A stretch of DNA of 64,000 bases from Endothia cerciana (Eukaryota; Ascomycota; Sordariomycetes; Diaporthales; Cryphonectriaceae), in NCBI GenBank assembly GCA_026119935.1, contig JALRMH010000013.1:558001-622000 (forward strand). Reading direction: 5' to 3'. Both the position numbers and the translations under genes were made by a program. The notes beneath the pieces are model-generated. The model was not told the origin of the DNA. It was given only the letters and a program-made list of their open reading frames with translations, and did not search any database. The first letter of the stretch is position 1; each line of letters starts with the position of its first letter. Positions 35,224 through 46,120 of this stretch are shown here, piece by piece.

Positions 35224-35706
35224 TCATCTGTGTGAATCAGTTTCATTTCCGGAAGCCTGCCAGCCTCGAGTGAACCATCGGCTGACCCGAAAAGCTGGCT
35301 CCCGCGCAGGTGCAGACTGCTGATTGTCCGCTCTGTAGCCAGGAGCTGAAACGTCCGACAGATATACATAGCATCGAGTTGAATCCTGGTACCAGCGAAA
35401 CATGGAGTTAATAGCTCTTTTATTCAGCCCAGCCTGGTCCGATCTGTCAATGCAGCAAGTGTCTATCCAGAAATACTGAAGGCCATCACGTTCGGCTCGT
35501 GCTGCACAGAACTCGGGTTTGTCATGGTTAGGTTTGCGCTCCACCTTGTCCTCCGGTTTGTTGTCGGTCAGGTCTTGAAAGGTAACCTCCTCGTCAGTTC
35601 TGCCCCATGTGTGCGACAGTATAGCATATCTGGGCATATTGCAAACCAGATCACCTGTCGGCTCAAAGTTGCCGTTGCTGTCTCTCAAAACTTTCAAGGG
35701 TCGCAT
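35224..35706 (-). pseudogene. HET-domain protein fragment
   Basis: The frame begins MRPLKVL and shows the N-terminal HET motifs: YAILSHTWG, FWIDTCCIDRSDQAGLNKRAI, MFRWYQDSTRCYVYLSDV and FRVSRWFTRGW. The expected continuation after RGW (usually TLQELLAP) is absent and the frame ends 11 codons later. Only the first part of the heterokaryon-incompatibility domain is left and there is no C-terminal region. HET genes commonly act in non-self recognition cell death; this copy is likely inactive. Two diverged fragments, transposon and HET, side by side mark the cluster's edge. Confidence 0.75.
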
Positions 35707-36626
35707 CGTTTCAGGCGGGGTTTATGGGTTGTGCTAGGGTCAGATTAGGTCGGAATCGAAAGCGACGGTCACCATCGGGCTCGACATGAACAACAGTGGG
35801 AGGCCGGACGCACTGAAGAGATGAGCACCCTGACGAGCTGGTCTAGAGGATAGTTTGAAGAGTACCAGTATTGCCTTGATGTGGTATATACTGAGCAACA
35901 GGTGTTTCAAAAGAAGGCCAGAGGGGGGGGGGGCAGGAGGTGCTGGTGCGGTAGAACTTTGGTGGTTTTACCCCGCTTTGCTCAGCGCTGAAAGCCAAGC
36001 CAATGACAGGGTTTTTAAACCTCCAGCACCTGGCTTGCAGTGTCAGCAACTCCTCCGTACTTCCTATCATCACGCACATATTATCTCCGAGTTGTCTACC
36101 AATAAAGCTGTGCCAAGTCACAGCATTGCCTTGACCCAGTTGAGCAATGGAGCTTATTGTTTATTTAATCTTTAAGAAAGAAATCCGAACGCTAGCTGAA
36201 AAGGGGTGGCTTCGTTCCAACGTATGTTCTATACTCACTTATGAGATCAAATATGGTGGTTGCCCCAACACATGGTTTGTTTGCCGCAGCGATATCCTTG
36301 GTAATCACTACTAATAATATCCCATAGTAAGGTCTTATGTCGAGGTTCGGCCCTTCGAGAATGGCAATCCAGACCAGCTATCCTTGGAACCCCCAAAACA
36401 CCCCTGACAAGTATATTTTTGACAGGGCATATGTATTTCTCGAGGTTCACTGTGCGGACGTACACACACATGTACGCCGGGCGTATGCATTACGGCGCAG
36501 CACCAAGCAGTGCTGCTGAGAGGCTCAGGACCTGGGTCTCAGGCACTAACATCTAGAAAACAAAACGCAAGAATATAAGAAGGAAAGATGTATTTAAGTC
36601 AGCCATGCTGCATTATCTCTTGTACG

Positions 36627-36654
36627 TTTTTTTTTTTTTTTTTTTTTTTTTTTT
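36627..36654. repeat. T28 homopolymer
   Basis: An uninterrupted run of 28 T. It could be the A-tail of a retroposed sequence on the minus strand, but I recognise no adjacent element body. Confidence 0.9.
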
Positions 36655-36841
36655 CTTTTCTTACTAAAACAAGTTAAGCGTTTATTTTTCCTGCTTAGTG
36701 GCTACCTTGGCTGTTAGGCCAAGAGGTAGGTAATATTCAAAGGTGCTTCAAGTATCTAGCCACAGTTTATATAGGCTAAGCAGAGCTTAATCCATCACAA
36801 CCCAGGTTATCAAGCTCGGCAGACCAGCTATAAGCTGGACT

Positions 36842-37005
36842 CAGATTACTAGACACCATAAGCTCGTTGTTCAACGGCCCTATGGTGTCTGGTAATGCTA
36901 TTCTACGGGTGCCATGGTATCTAGTAACGCAGCTCTAGGCCGCTGCCATGCCTAGTGACCTGGTTTGGAGCAGTACATGGTGCCCAGTAACGCGATTCAA
37001 GGGTC
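36842..37005. repeat. Inverted repeat plus degenerate tandem units
   Basis: ATTACTAGACACCATA (36845-) and its near reverse complement TATGGTGTCTGGTAAT (36883-) form a hairpin. The theme then recurs in tandem as TGGTATCTAGTAACGC, GCCTAGTGACC and TGGTGCCCAGTAACGC at intervals of roughly 30-55 bp. Confidence 0.6.
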
Positions 37006-39489
37006 TCGACGCACCATAGCCGTGGCTGCAGCTTGCTGCTTGGTGGGAACAATGTACAAGTACCTCGTGTTTGCAGTGGGCTTGATATTACTTTGTTGTA
37101 CCTGGATTATTCCCCCGAATTTCCCTAACACCCCCAACCTCCCGCACCCAATCCCCCGAGCATTCCTGTCCCTTGTGCGATACATGGATCCCTCAGCCAT
37201 CTCCAGACCCCGAGCGGTCAGGAGCACGCCACGCGAAATCTGACAAGGCTCAAGTCTGCACTTGAAAATACAGGCTTGGGATTTACGATCCCAAGTCACA
37301 CCTACCATGTACCTAACTGAATCGATCACACAGCTAAGATCAAACCGCCAACCTTTCAAACTCGAGGGGACGCAGAGCATGTCAGGAAAAGAGCATCTGG
37401 TAGGGTCCCTGCGCAGATTGGGCATCATCTCATCCCCGCATTCCTTTTTCTGCTCCTCGCATAGAGTACGCCCCTGTGCTGGGGTATCCCAAGCCGTATC
37501 CTGGTAAAACTAAGAAGCATCGTCGCGGCCCGTGGACTCGGAGGCCACCGGGTATTGGTCATGGAAGACACGGATTCAGACGAAGCTGAATAAGAAAGAG
37601 CTCCATGGCCCCGGGCCGTCTTGGCTAACGCAAGTCCCGGGGAGCGTGTCACAACCAACGTCCGTTACCGCATCCTCTGTCGATAATATCACACCTGTTC
37701 TGCCACGGGATGGGAGTTTCTCGTGCTGCTGAGGGCCTGTTCAGGAGTTTGGTCGAACTGCGGACCGATCAAGAGGCAAGTCTCGCCCGCCTGATGAGGA
37801 TTAGGGTCACTCGACTTGGTCCTGTACCAGTGCCGCAGTTATGTCGACTCGGGTAGCCGCCACTTGTTCTTCTGGAAGTGCAGTGGCGGAAGGCTCCAGT
37901 GGTGTGGTGTGTTCATGCAGTGCGGAAGGCTCCGGCGATGTTCATAGCCCATGGACACTGGCGGATTTATTGCCGATCCCTTTCGGTTGGGTGGTCGATC
38001 AGACGACGGATCCGGGTACGGAAGTGGAATCCGCCCGATCCGAGAGGCGACAACGCCGCTGGTTGAGATTTTTAGGTTAAATAACGTCAAATACCCCCCC
38101 TTGTGGCGGCCAATCCGAAAAGAAGGGTGATAATTCAGTACTACACATCAGATGTAGGCACAGATATAATATCGGTGCCTCAGTCAAGCAGGTTCTAGGT
38201 CCAGGTTGTCATTTAGGTGCGGAAGTATCTAACACCCCTTCTCACTCCCTAGCTGCATGTTGCCTGTCCTACCAGCCCCACTCCCAGCGCAACCCAATAT
38301 TCAGAAGCATTTGATGATGCCCTGACTCTATTTAGGGCCACCCCTCCTCCTAACGTTATGGTAGTCTGAGGTCACGTTTGGTTAGGTTCTGTCATCATAG
38401 TTTCGACTTTGGATAAACAACTGGGTCCTATTTGAGAAGCTGATAAGCTTATTATTACCATAACGGGTGTATCCCAACGGCTACCCTTCAACCTTAAGAC
38501 ACAGACATAAGCTGTTACAATGTGTTTTGTTAGAATCGAGAAATACTTTTGTTCTTATAACTGCAAGAAGTCCGAAATCCTGAAGCCTTGCAACCAGCAA
38601 GCATGTCTATACAAAGAAAACCCTTTACCACAGGAGACCTATGCAGTGGAGAACTGTCCAACACATGGTTCATGGGACCCCTCTGAGCAATAAATCACAT
38701 AGGTATTAATTACCCGGGATAAATTTCTAATATACATGCCTAGCTAATGTAGCACTAAGCAGTGGATCATATCGGCGCTGTGGGCAGGTCCGTCCACAAC
38801 GCCACACATGGCCCTTTACGGCCTCACGAGACCAAACGGGGAGGCCGAGCGAGGATGGATGTAGTCAATAAGCTGGGATGGTCATCAGTTAGTGGTAGAG
38901 ACCTAAGGATCTCTCTTTTTTTTCTTTCTTTCTGTCTCAGTGACTGATGGAACCTGGCTCACTGGAAAGGACAGTGACCCACTAGAGTCAGCGGAATAGA
39001 CAGTGAAGCAAAGATTGGACAAGTGGTCCTTTACTTTATTCGACAAAGGTGAAGGAGGCCAGCCCCCGATTCTTAAGACTGCCTGCCAATGGTACCACAA
39101 TGGAGCTCTCCTAACACCAGTCCGCTGGCCCTCCGAGCTTTCCTGTCTTGTAGGCCACAGCCTCGTTTTGCGAAACCCCCTTCTGATAGCTAGTTAGGTT
39201 ATCTAAAAACGCTCGGGTGAGACCCCTTCGACGCCGGACGTGCCTGGTTAAGCTTCTTAGGAGCCTCCACGAAGGGCGGCCGCGGGCTCGTCGTCGTGCT
39301 GTGCTGTACTCCGTGGTGGCCCCGCGGCCTCGTTGGCAGGAGACATCCACGCCCGGGCCGCGGGACCACTCCCAGCCTTTTCCCCCCTCTACGACAGGAA
39401 GTCGTGTTCCTCCAGTCCCCGCGCGTAGTTCAAGGTCTCCACTAGGTCGCGGAAGGGGATGACGAACATAGGGCGTCTTCTGACAATGT

Positions 39490-40164
39490 CTGCTTAGCAC
39501 TCGCAACAGAAGGGGGGGAGGGGGAAGTCGAGTCTGGGCGCGATGGGTATGGCGGAAATAGCCCTGGGCCTTTTCCTCGATATCATCTCGCGACTGTGTG
39601 ATGGCAACCTCTACCATTAGGGCCGGCGGGCATCTGCTATTATAATAATAGCCGCAGTCAGGATGCTTTTTCCAACCGCGAGAGGTGGGCTTTACATTGG
39701 CATCAAGAGCTCCCCTAATGCCGTCAATAATGCAAGCCAGCTGCTCACCATGTTCTGGGTCCTCGGCCAGCACACGGTGTTGTGCTGATCTTTGGCCAAG
39801 AATAATTGCCCTGCTAATGTCGCTGCAGATAATACCATGCTCTCTACCTCTGCCATGGTGAGATGTATGTGGAGGAGCCCTCTGGACCACTCGTACTCGT
39901 ACTCCATCTTTTGGGAGATGAGGTCCTGGTATGTGTTGCTGAGCTCGGTGTCCAGTTCTTCAGGTTGGCTGGCAGGGAACTCGAGGTCGAGGTCGAGTGA
40001 CGACGGGCTGACATCTCTGCGGCGTTTCTGGATGTTGCTGAGACGTGCTGATTCATCAAGCACCAGCTGCACGGGGGCGCTGGCACCGTGAACTTCACTT
40101 GCGCGCCGACCACCTGCAGTCCCAGCTTCACCGTCAGGGCTAGCTCCTCCGCCTTCGGCTTCAT
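39490..40164 (-). pseudogene. PD-(D/E)XK nuclease-like fungal protein, broken frames
   Basis: Three minus-strand frames in series look like one protein: an N-terminal piece (ELALTVKLGLQVVGAQVKF), a middle piece (QLVLDESARLSNIQKRRRD...EELDTELSNTYQDLIS) and a C-terminal piece with KKHPDCGYYYN...ALMVEVAITQSRDDIEEKAQGYF. The last resembles the HPD...(V)EV...SQ..E...KA pattern of PD-(D/E)XK-fold proteins common in fungal accessory genomes: Asp of HPD, Glu of VEV. The frame changes near 40080 and 39850 have only weak splice sites, so this may be intron-containing or degraded. The assignment is by pattern only. Confidence 0.4.
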
Positions 40165-40298
40165 CCTGACAACCCGTACTGGTATTCGTACTGGTTCTTG
40201 GCCCCGGCCTCTGCAGCAGGGCGGACAGGGTCCTGCTCGGCCTCCTCGATCAGTATCTGCTCACCCTGGCAACAGGTTTCTGGGCATACTGGGGAGAC

Positions 40299-40300
<2 letters not shown>

Positions 40301-40338
<38 letters not shown>
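40301..40338. repeat. (TC)n microsatellite
   Basis: About 19 TC units; an Arg-Glu/Leu-Ser repeat frame across it is an artefact. Confidence 0.95.
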
Positions 40339-40339
<1 letters not shown>

Positions 40340-40490
40340 TTACCGAATATTCTAGCGTGGTTGGTCCCATGCTGCTAGGCCGCAAGGCTGTGTGAATGTG
40401 AATGTAGACGCAGGTTATAGCGGGGGAGGGGGGTGGAGGTGGGGTGAGAAAGGAGCGTCTGTTAGAAGTTTGTTGAATCCCAATTAGAAT

Positions 40491-40863
40491 CTAGGCTAGT
40501 ATTATATACTCTTCTCCCTGGCTCAGAGGCATATTAATGCGTTTATCGATAGGTAGACAAGGCCAATAGACCCCTTTCTTCTTGCAGCCCTGCTCAATAC
40601 CTTTCTGTACGGCCTCACGCCGCAGCTTCTCCCTCGCCGTCTCACGCTGAGCTCGAGCATCCTCCAAGGTCGTGATCGTCCCGTCGAGGTCCGCCCTGCT
40701 GAGGCGGTTGTGGAAGCTGTCTTCCGCATCCCCCCGGCGCCGGGCGTCCTTGACCACGACGCGGAGGCGCCTTATATCCTCCTCGGAGAGTCTGTGTCTG
40801 GGTCTACCTTCCGACAGCACGCTGCGACGAAGTTGTTCTGTTGGGTACTCGCCAAGCTTGGGC
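40491..40863 (-). CDS. Helical charged ORF, unknown
   Basis: Open from before 40863 (LGEYPTEQLRRSVLSEG...) to a stop at 40491. The composition is Arg/Glu/Ala-rich with an amphipathic pattern (EDIRRLRVVVKDARRRGDAED, then ARAQRETAREKLRREAVQKGIEQG), suggesting coiled coil. No family is recognised and the start is unclear. It may be an upstream exon of the PD-(D/E)XK-like gene, because both are on the minus strand and adjacent. Confidence 0.3.
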
Positions 40864-40929
40864 CAGGCTTGCTATAGACGCAACGTTCAAGTAGGTCTCC
40901 AAGGTTTCCCTCCAAGACGAAGCTGACCC

Positions 40930-42202
40930 TTATATCACATACGCACCCAACTTTGTGGGGACATTATCCTCGGGGCTCAACTCAAATCTTCTTACGTCGA
41001 TTATATCATGGTTGCAGGGCAAGCCATCAGTATGATATACGAAGAGTGGCCAGGCCTTGGACGGCCCAACACCTTTGGTGCTCACAGCCCAGACCTGTCA
41101 TCTGAGAAGCCACGCCCATTTGCATCGCTGCGGTACGTAGCACTCGTTCACAAGATTCCACCACATATACTCATCATCTACCGCGCCTCTGGTCGACCTT
41201 GCCTCTTCGTACGTATTCCAAGACGAGAAGGAGGCCTATCTGGGAATCCTTGCATAAGAATATCACGCGTCCCACCATCTCCCAGACCATCCAGCCCCGA
41301 CGTGCCCCTCGGTGGTGATAGTGCTGCTGCTACGGACGCATCTGTGCAGCCCTCGCTCTGCAGTTCGGCTCCCCCCCCCCCCCACACACCCACTCCGGCG
41401 GCCGTCTCACCCGGTTCGTCGCGATGCAGGCCGAGAGGCAACAAGTCGCCCGGAATGCCGTGGAAGCCCCCCCCCCCGGCCGACAAACCCGAGCCTGCCT
41501 CACCTCTACCGTTAGTTTTTCTGGGACACCGTGAGGGCGGGCAGGCACTTCGAAAGCCGCCGCCTGTCTAGGTTGGCTCCGGGTATGGGTGTCAATAGGG
41601 AGGGTTGGCCCTCTTTTGCCCATCTCAGACGGACCCGTAGGGAAAGGTTACTTAGAGGGAGGGTGTGAGAGCTGACGCCGCCGCCCTCGAGGCCGGCAAG
41701 GCTCCACAGGGCCTATTTTTGCCGCCGGGCGCGTGGTTGAGCCAGGCCTACTGTCGCTTCCCCCGGCTGAATGACCCCAGCCACAGCCCTACCTACACGA
41801 GGTTTAATGACGGGGGGCGCGGGTTCTGAGGCGCGTCAATCATTCGGGGATACCGCCGCCGCCGTGCTGAACGCCGGCCATCTCCCAGAGGCGCCGGTTG
41901 GCTTTTCCGCGCGGGTCTACCATCCGCGTCACCGAGTCTGGGCTGGAGAAGGACAAGCAACTTTTATATCTCAACCTTTCTCAGGACCTGGGCGCACGTG
42001 AGCGCACGGTGCAGCCCTAAGCTTCAGCCCTTGGTTTTCTGTATGTAATAGTTGCAATATGTAGCAGCAGGAAAAGATGCCCTCCAAAGCCTCATGGTTG
42101 ATCTTGAGAAGACCTCGGACAGGGTCCCGTTCTTTTCTTATCCCCTGGTCTCGCAAGAACTAACATGTCGATGAAGAGGCAGCGGGCAAGCCCCTGCGCG
42201 TG
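40930..42202. other. Intergenic, no gene recognised
   Basis: One plus-strand frame at 41008-41571 is open for 187 codons. Its second half is Pro/Ser-rich and runs through two C homopolymers (near 41371 and 41467), so I treat it as chance. Confidence 0.4.
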
Positions 42203-44104
42203 TTACCGTGGCAAGGGCGACAGGCTACATACATATCTGGACTCTACAGGTTTGATTGCCTCTCTCGGCTCCGCATTCTGGTTGAGCTGCCCCGCCCGCC
42301 TGTAGCCATCTGACCCAGGACCACTACAAGGCGAGACATCTGCCTCCAGCTTCTGTCTCCGGTGCCGGTGGCCTGGGCTGTCAGCGCCGCTGTCCCCTTC
42401 GGTCGCTGTACACCGCCTTCTTTTCAGCGACCGACCGCGTTCCGGTCCACCGTCAGGCTGTTCCTCCTCATCGTTGATCTCGTACAGGAGCCAACCCTGT
42501 CTGGTGAGGTCCTCGGCTTCTTCCGGGCTGTCTATCACGTCGACGCCGCACAGCCATCTCCTTGCCGGGCCCTCCGTCATCGTGCATCGCGATCTCACAG
42601 GAGATCGGCGCTCCTGTCCATCATCGGCCCATCCGTTGTCGGGTTGTTCCTCCCACTCCTCCCACTCCTCCCACCCCTCCCACGCCTCGTCGGTAACCTC
42701 ACTCACGACCCAGTCCTGCCTGTCAAGGTCCCCGGCTGCCTGCAGATTATCGACTACCTCCTCCAAGGAACGCCATTCTCCTACCCGGCCAGGATCGCTA
42801 GGCGGCGGGGAGGGTGGATGTGCTGTATGGAGGTTCGGCGCCTGAGGGAAGATGCCGGGTGCGCTGTATGTCTGTTCGGACGAGGAATGCGTGGTCGGCT
42901 CCTGACGAGAGGGGCCGCGCTCCTCTATGGTTCCTGGGCCTCCCGGGCCGGCGGCTACAGGAAAGGCCTGAGCCCATGCCTCTGTATGACCCAGCGGTGC
43001 TGGCACATATGGCACCCACGCTGCGACCATGTTCTCGATGCAGCACATATCGTAATGGTGTTGTAAGGCCTTGGTGTCGACGTCATGCAAAAGGTGCGCC
43101 TCGTTCCCGTGATGTTTCGTAACGACATCAGAGCCGACGAAGGCGCGAACACGGCGTGTCTGGGGATGGATCGAGACGAGCCGGGCGACAAGGTACTTGT
43201 GCAGGTGGCTCAGCAGAGGCAGTCCGTTGGTAGACCTGTCGGCGTGTGAGATGGGACATTGCGAGGGCGAGCATCCGGACTTACGTCCACGTCCGCCACC
43301 ACGCCGCCTCCCACTGGGGATGATCCCCAACGTGGGCGATGCCCCCAGCGCCCGACGGATAGACAGGCCAGTGGACCTGTGGGACGATATGCGCGGCCTC
43401 CACAGCCGTGCCTGGCACCCCGTCCGGCCGGGACCTTCCCTCGCCACTGACAGCGCAGATGCCCCCCTTTGTGCCCAAGACATTGGACCGGGACGGGGTT
43501 ATGAATGGACGCGCCGCCTCCGGTGAGACGATGGCGACAGGGGTCTCCGCCGTTTCAGCCTCGCCTGATACAGACAGCCGGGGGGAGGTGCTGCCTGGGC
43601 CGTCCAGCCCCCCGGGGCTGGAGAGCTGTCTGCTGGTAGGGACGTAGCGCGGGTCATATCGCCGTTGCGGTCGCGTGGCTTGATGGTAGCAGAGACCTGC
43701 AGAGATATCATCAGCTGGGCTGGGAGAGGCCCAAAAGATGCGCGGGCATACATACTGCCGTCGAGATGTTGCCCGCCCGGGCGGTCGCAGAGACTGTCGG
43801 AGTGGAAGAGGTAGGTGTACTGTGTAATGCCGGTGCCCGGCCCCGGGAACGTCTGCGTGCTGGTCTTGTCGAGAACGATATGTGCAGCACTGGTCGCCGT
43901 TGAGGGTCTCGGTAGAAGCACCGCCCGCCAGTCGCCGCAGCCCGCCGGCTCTCTTTCGAAGGTGACGCACAGGTCGAGATCACGGGCCACGTCGCCTATG
44001 CTGAGGAGGCCGGCCTGCTGGAAGATCCCAGCGACGGCACCCGTGTTGACAAAGAACTGTATATTCCACCCCCTCGATCGCTGTTCCGTCGTAATGCTGG
44101 ACAT
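42203..44104 (-). CDS. Fungal HNH-endonuclease domain protein
   Basis: Exons 44104-43756, 43696-43285 and 43235-42203 join in frame to 597 residues. The HNH core is split by intron 2: CAVSGE...VEAAHIVPQVHW before it and NGLPLLSHLHKYLVARLVSIHP after it, then ALQHHYDMCCIENMVAAW. This matches the widespread fungal HNH_2-like domain (EAAHIVP His, LL.HLH Asn/His region). In this copy NGLPLLSHLHK keeps the Asn and His. The C-terminal ~250 residues are low-complexity and acidic with a Trp/Glu repeat (EGWEEWEEWEEQ) and an Arg cluster that may be a nuclear signal. The function in fungi is unknown. The gene looks intact, in contrast to its neighbours. Confidence 0.75.
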
Positions 44105-45361
44105 GGCGGGGTCATAACAGGTGATGGAGGGGGGAGAGAGGGAGAGAGAGGCCGTGGGCTCTATGCTATTACTGTGTGTGTACCTGTCGAGACGTGGAAT
44201 AGGGACAGGCAGGTGAGGATGGGGGATCATCGTGGTGGTTTTCGCCTTTGTTATTGTTGTTCTGCCCAGCTTTTCCGTCACAACAAAGGGCTGCCCCGGT
44301 CCTTCCGAAGACGGCCACAAACCTCGACGCTCGCAGGCCGCATGCGTGTGTCACATGGCTTCTCGGGAACTGCTCTCTCGTCCGTTTGCGGCTGCTGGAC
44401 TAGGCCTACAACCAGCATCACAGGTCGAGACCCGAGCCTGCACAAGATCCACCCACGGCCACATTCCCCAGGCTGACTGGTAGTGGCAAGGATGCAGGCC
44501 TACTACGGGTATCGCGAAGGGCCAACTATTGGATTGAATAGCCTCGGGCCTAGGTCCTTCCAGGGGCCAGTCGAGTTATCTTCAGGCCAGTAACCTGAGG
44601 CTGTGTTCAGTGATGGTCACGGTGAATGTCAGTACGTATTGAATGCCTCCGCGTCTTCCCGTCCTCTTCATCAAACATCCCAACGCCAGCAACACCGCAC
44701 GCGTCCAAGATACCCTATTGCACATCTCAGGGTTGTGCCTCGAGACCGCTGCCCGGTGAGCTCCCGATCTGCCACCATCACCTCGTGAGGCGGAGCATTT
44801 AGACCTAGCATTGGCACAGTGAGCTTGGGGTTGAATCGCACATGTTCAGCGTGATAGGCTTTTTGTTATAAGGTGGTCTGAAGACTATAATTACTGCGGA
44901 TTCGTGATGAAACAAGGGCATTCTAGTCAGGTATCCATGAAGCCCGATGACCTGGAAATGACCTTGGCCACAGAGTGAGAACGCTATCCAGAGCAGAGCA
45001 ACGGGAGTCGCGGCCCCTCCATAACTCTCCAGGAAAGCACACCACCGGCGCCATTTTCAAAACAACCCGTCTCCCGCTTGCGAAGCGGGCTCGCATGTAG
45101 GTGGAATGTACCCTACGGTATGCCTCGTTAACCATAACTGCCGCACAGGAATTGGGACAGTAGCGCAGAACACGAAACTTGTCCATGCGATAACGGAAAT
45201 AGCCATCACACCAAACATGCAGGTCACGAAAACAGGTTTACCACGAACAGGACAGCAAGGCGCGGGGACCCAACACCCCGCCATTCAGTTGATCTCTAAT
45301 CAGGAGCGCCTCTGCGCTCTCTCACATATCGGCATCTCTATCACTCGTCCCACTATACACA
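44105..45361. other. Intergenic, no gene recognised
   Basis: Short frames only, no conserved motif. Confidence 0.4.
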
Positions 45362-46120
45362 TTGAGCCATCCTAGCACCCTCGCGCCCTATGTCGGCCAG
45401 GCACCAGCGAGCCGCCTCATCCAGCATGACTACCACCTCGCCCACGCGCAACGACATACCACCGGGTATCCCAAGAAGCCGCCACCAGGCCAGTCCAAGC
45501 CGGCAGCCTCCGACAGCCGGGTGCTGACCGACGTGCTCCTCGCCATCAGACCCATCCACCTAGCCAATAATATCGTCCCGCCGGCAGAAGAACCATGAGT
45601 ATCGCAATTACCGGCTGCGCGATGGGGTTACGCGGCTGTGGCTGTACGAGACGCGCGGTGGCGGCGAGGGTCGGGCGTCTATCACGTAGGACCTTCCTTT
45701 TCCACCTACCTGTCTTTTTTTTTTTTTTTTCTTTTTGTTTTTTCTAATACCGAGATGATGACTTCCAGACACATCGCGGTCATCCCAGATTCGGTGCGCC
45801 GCACCCCTGGCACCGTGCCGGCTGAGCCCTTTGGCATAGGCAGTGACGACGACTTCAACGCCGGGCGTAAACAGTCCAAGTACGGCCACCCCGTGCCTGT
45901 GCTCTACGAGCTGGTCCGCCCCGTAACGCTCGCAGAGATGAAAGGCCGGCGGGGGATAGGCTGTGCGCCCATGGGATGGCGCTACCTGGGCGCAGGTCTG
46001 TGGAAGGATCGATGGGGAGACGACGACGATCAAGTCAGGGCTGAGAAGGCGAGCCGGGTGTTTGAGGGCCAGCGCTACACTGAGGGAAAAAATATATATA
46101 TATATATATATAAAATTTAA
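45362..46120 (+). pseudogene. ASCH/PUA-like domain protein with a one-base frameshift
   Basis: The first part reads VLTDVLLAIRPIHLANNIV, then the frame must shift by one base near 45575 to continue RRQKNHEYRNYRLRDGVTRLW and LYETRG. An intron 45686-45768 (GTAGGA...TTCCAG, containing a T run) joins to HIAVIPDSVRRTPGTVP, then DFNAGRKQSKYGHPVPVLYE and PVTLAEMKGRRGIGCAPMGW. This order (LAIRP..LA.I, K.YE.R.YR, LWLYET, FN...K..Y..P...LYEL, MK..G...AP.GW) is that of ASCH-type PUA-fold proteins, a fold linked to RNA or modified-base binding. The shift sits in a CCC run (GTCCCGCC), so a slippage indel or a sequence error is likely. The C-terminus runs into an AT repeat that encodes IYIYIYKI. The true start is not determined. 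Confidence 0.55.
46090..46112. repeat. (AT)n microsatellite at the 3' end of the ASCH-like gene
   Basis: The dinucleotide run lies within the frame just before its stop at 46120, so repeat growth has probably altered or extended the C-terminus. Confidence 0.85.

Larger units (their letters stand above)
35710..39400. other. Gene-poor, more AT-rich stretch
   Basis: No frame longer than about 140 codons and none recognisable. It holds a run of 28 T (36627-36654), a small inverted repeat with degenerate tandem units at 36842-37005, and short Ser/Gly-rich frames at 37841-38080 that I do not trust. Confidence 0.5.

Noticed and set aside
41008..41571. A 187-codon plus-strand gene
   Set aside because: The second half reads through C homopolymers as poly-Pro, and no part resembles a known domain or has supporting splice sites.
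42362..43066. A 234-codon plus-strand frame over the HNH gene
   Set aside because: It is antisense to the spliced HNH coding sequence, with no motif of its own.
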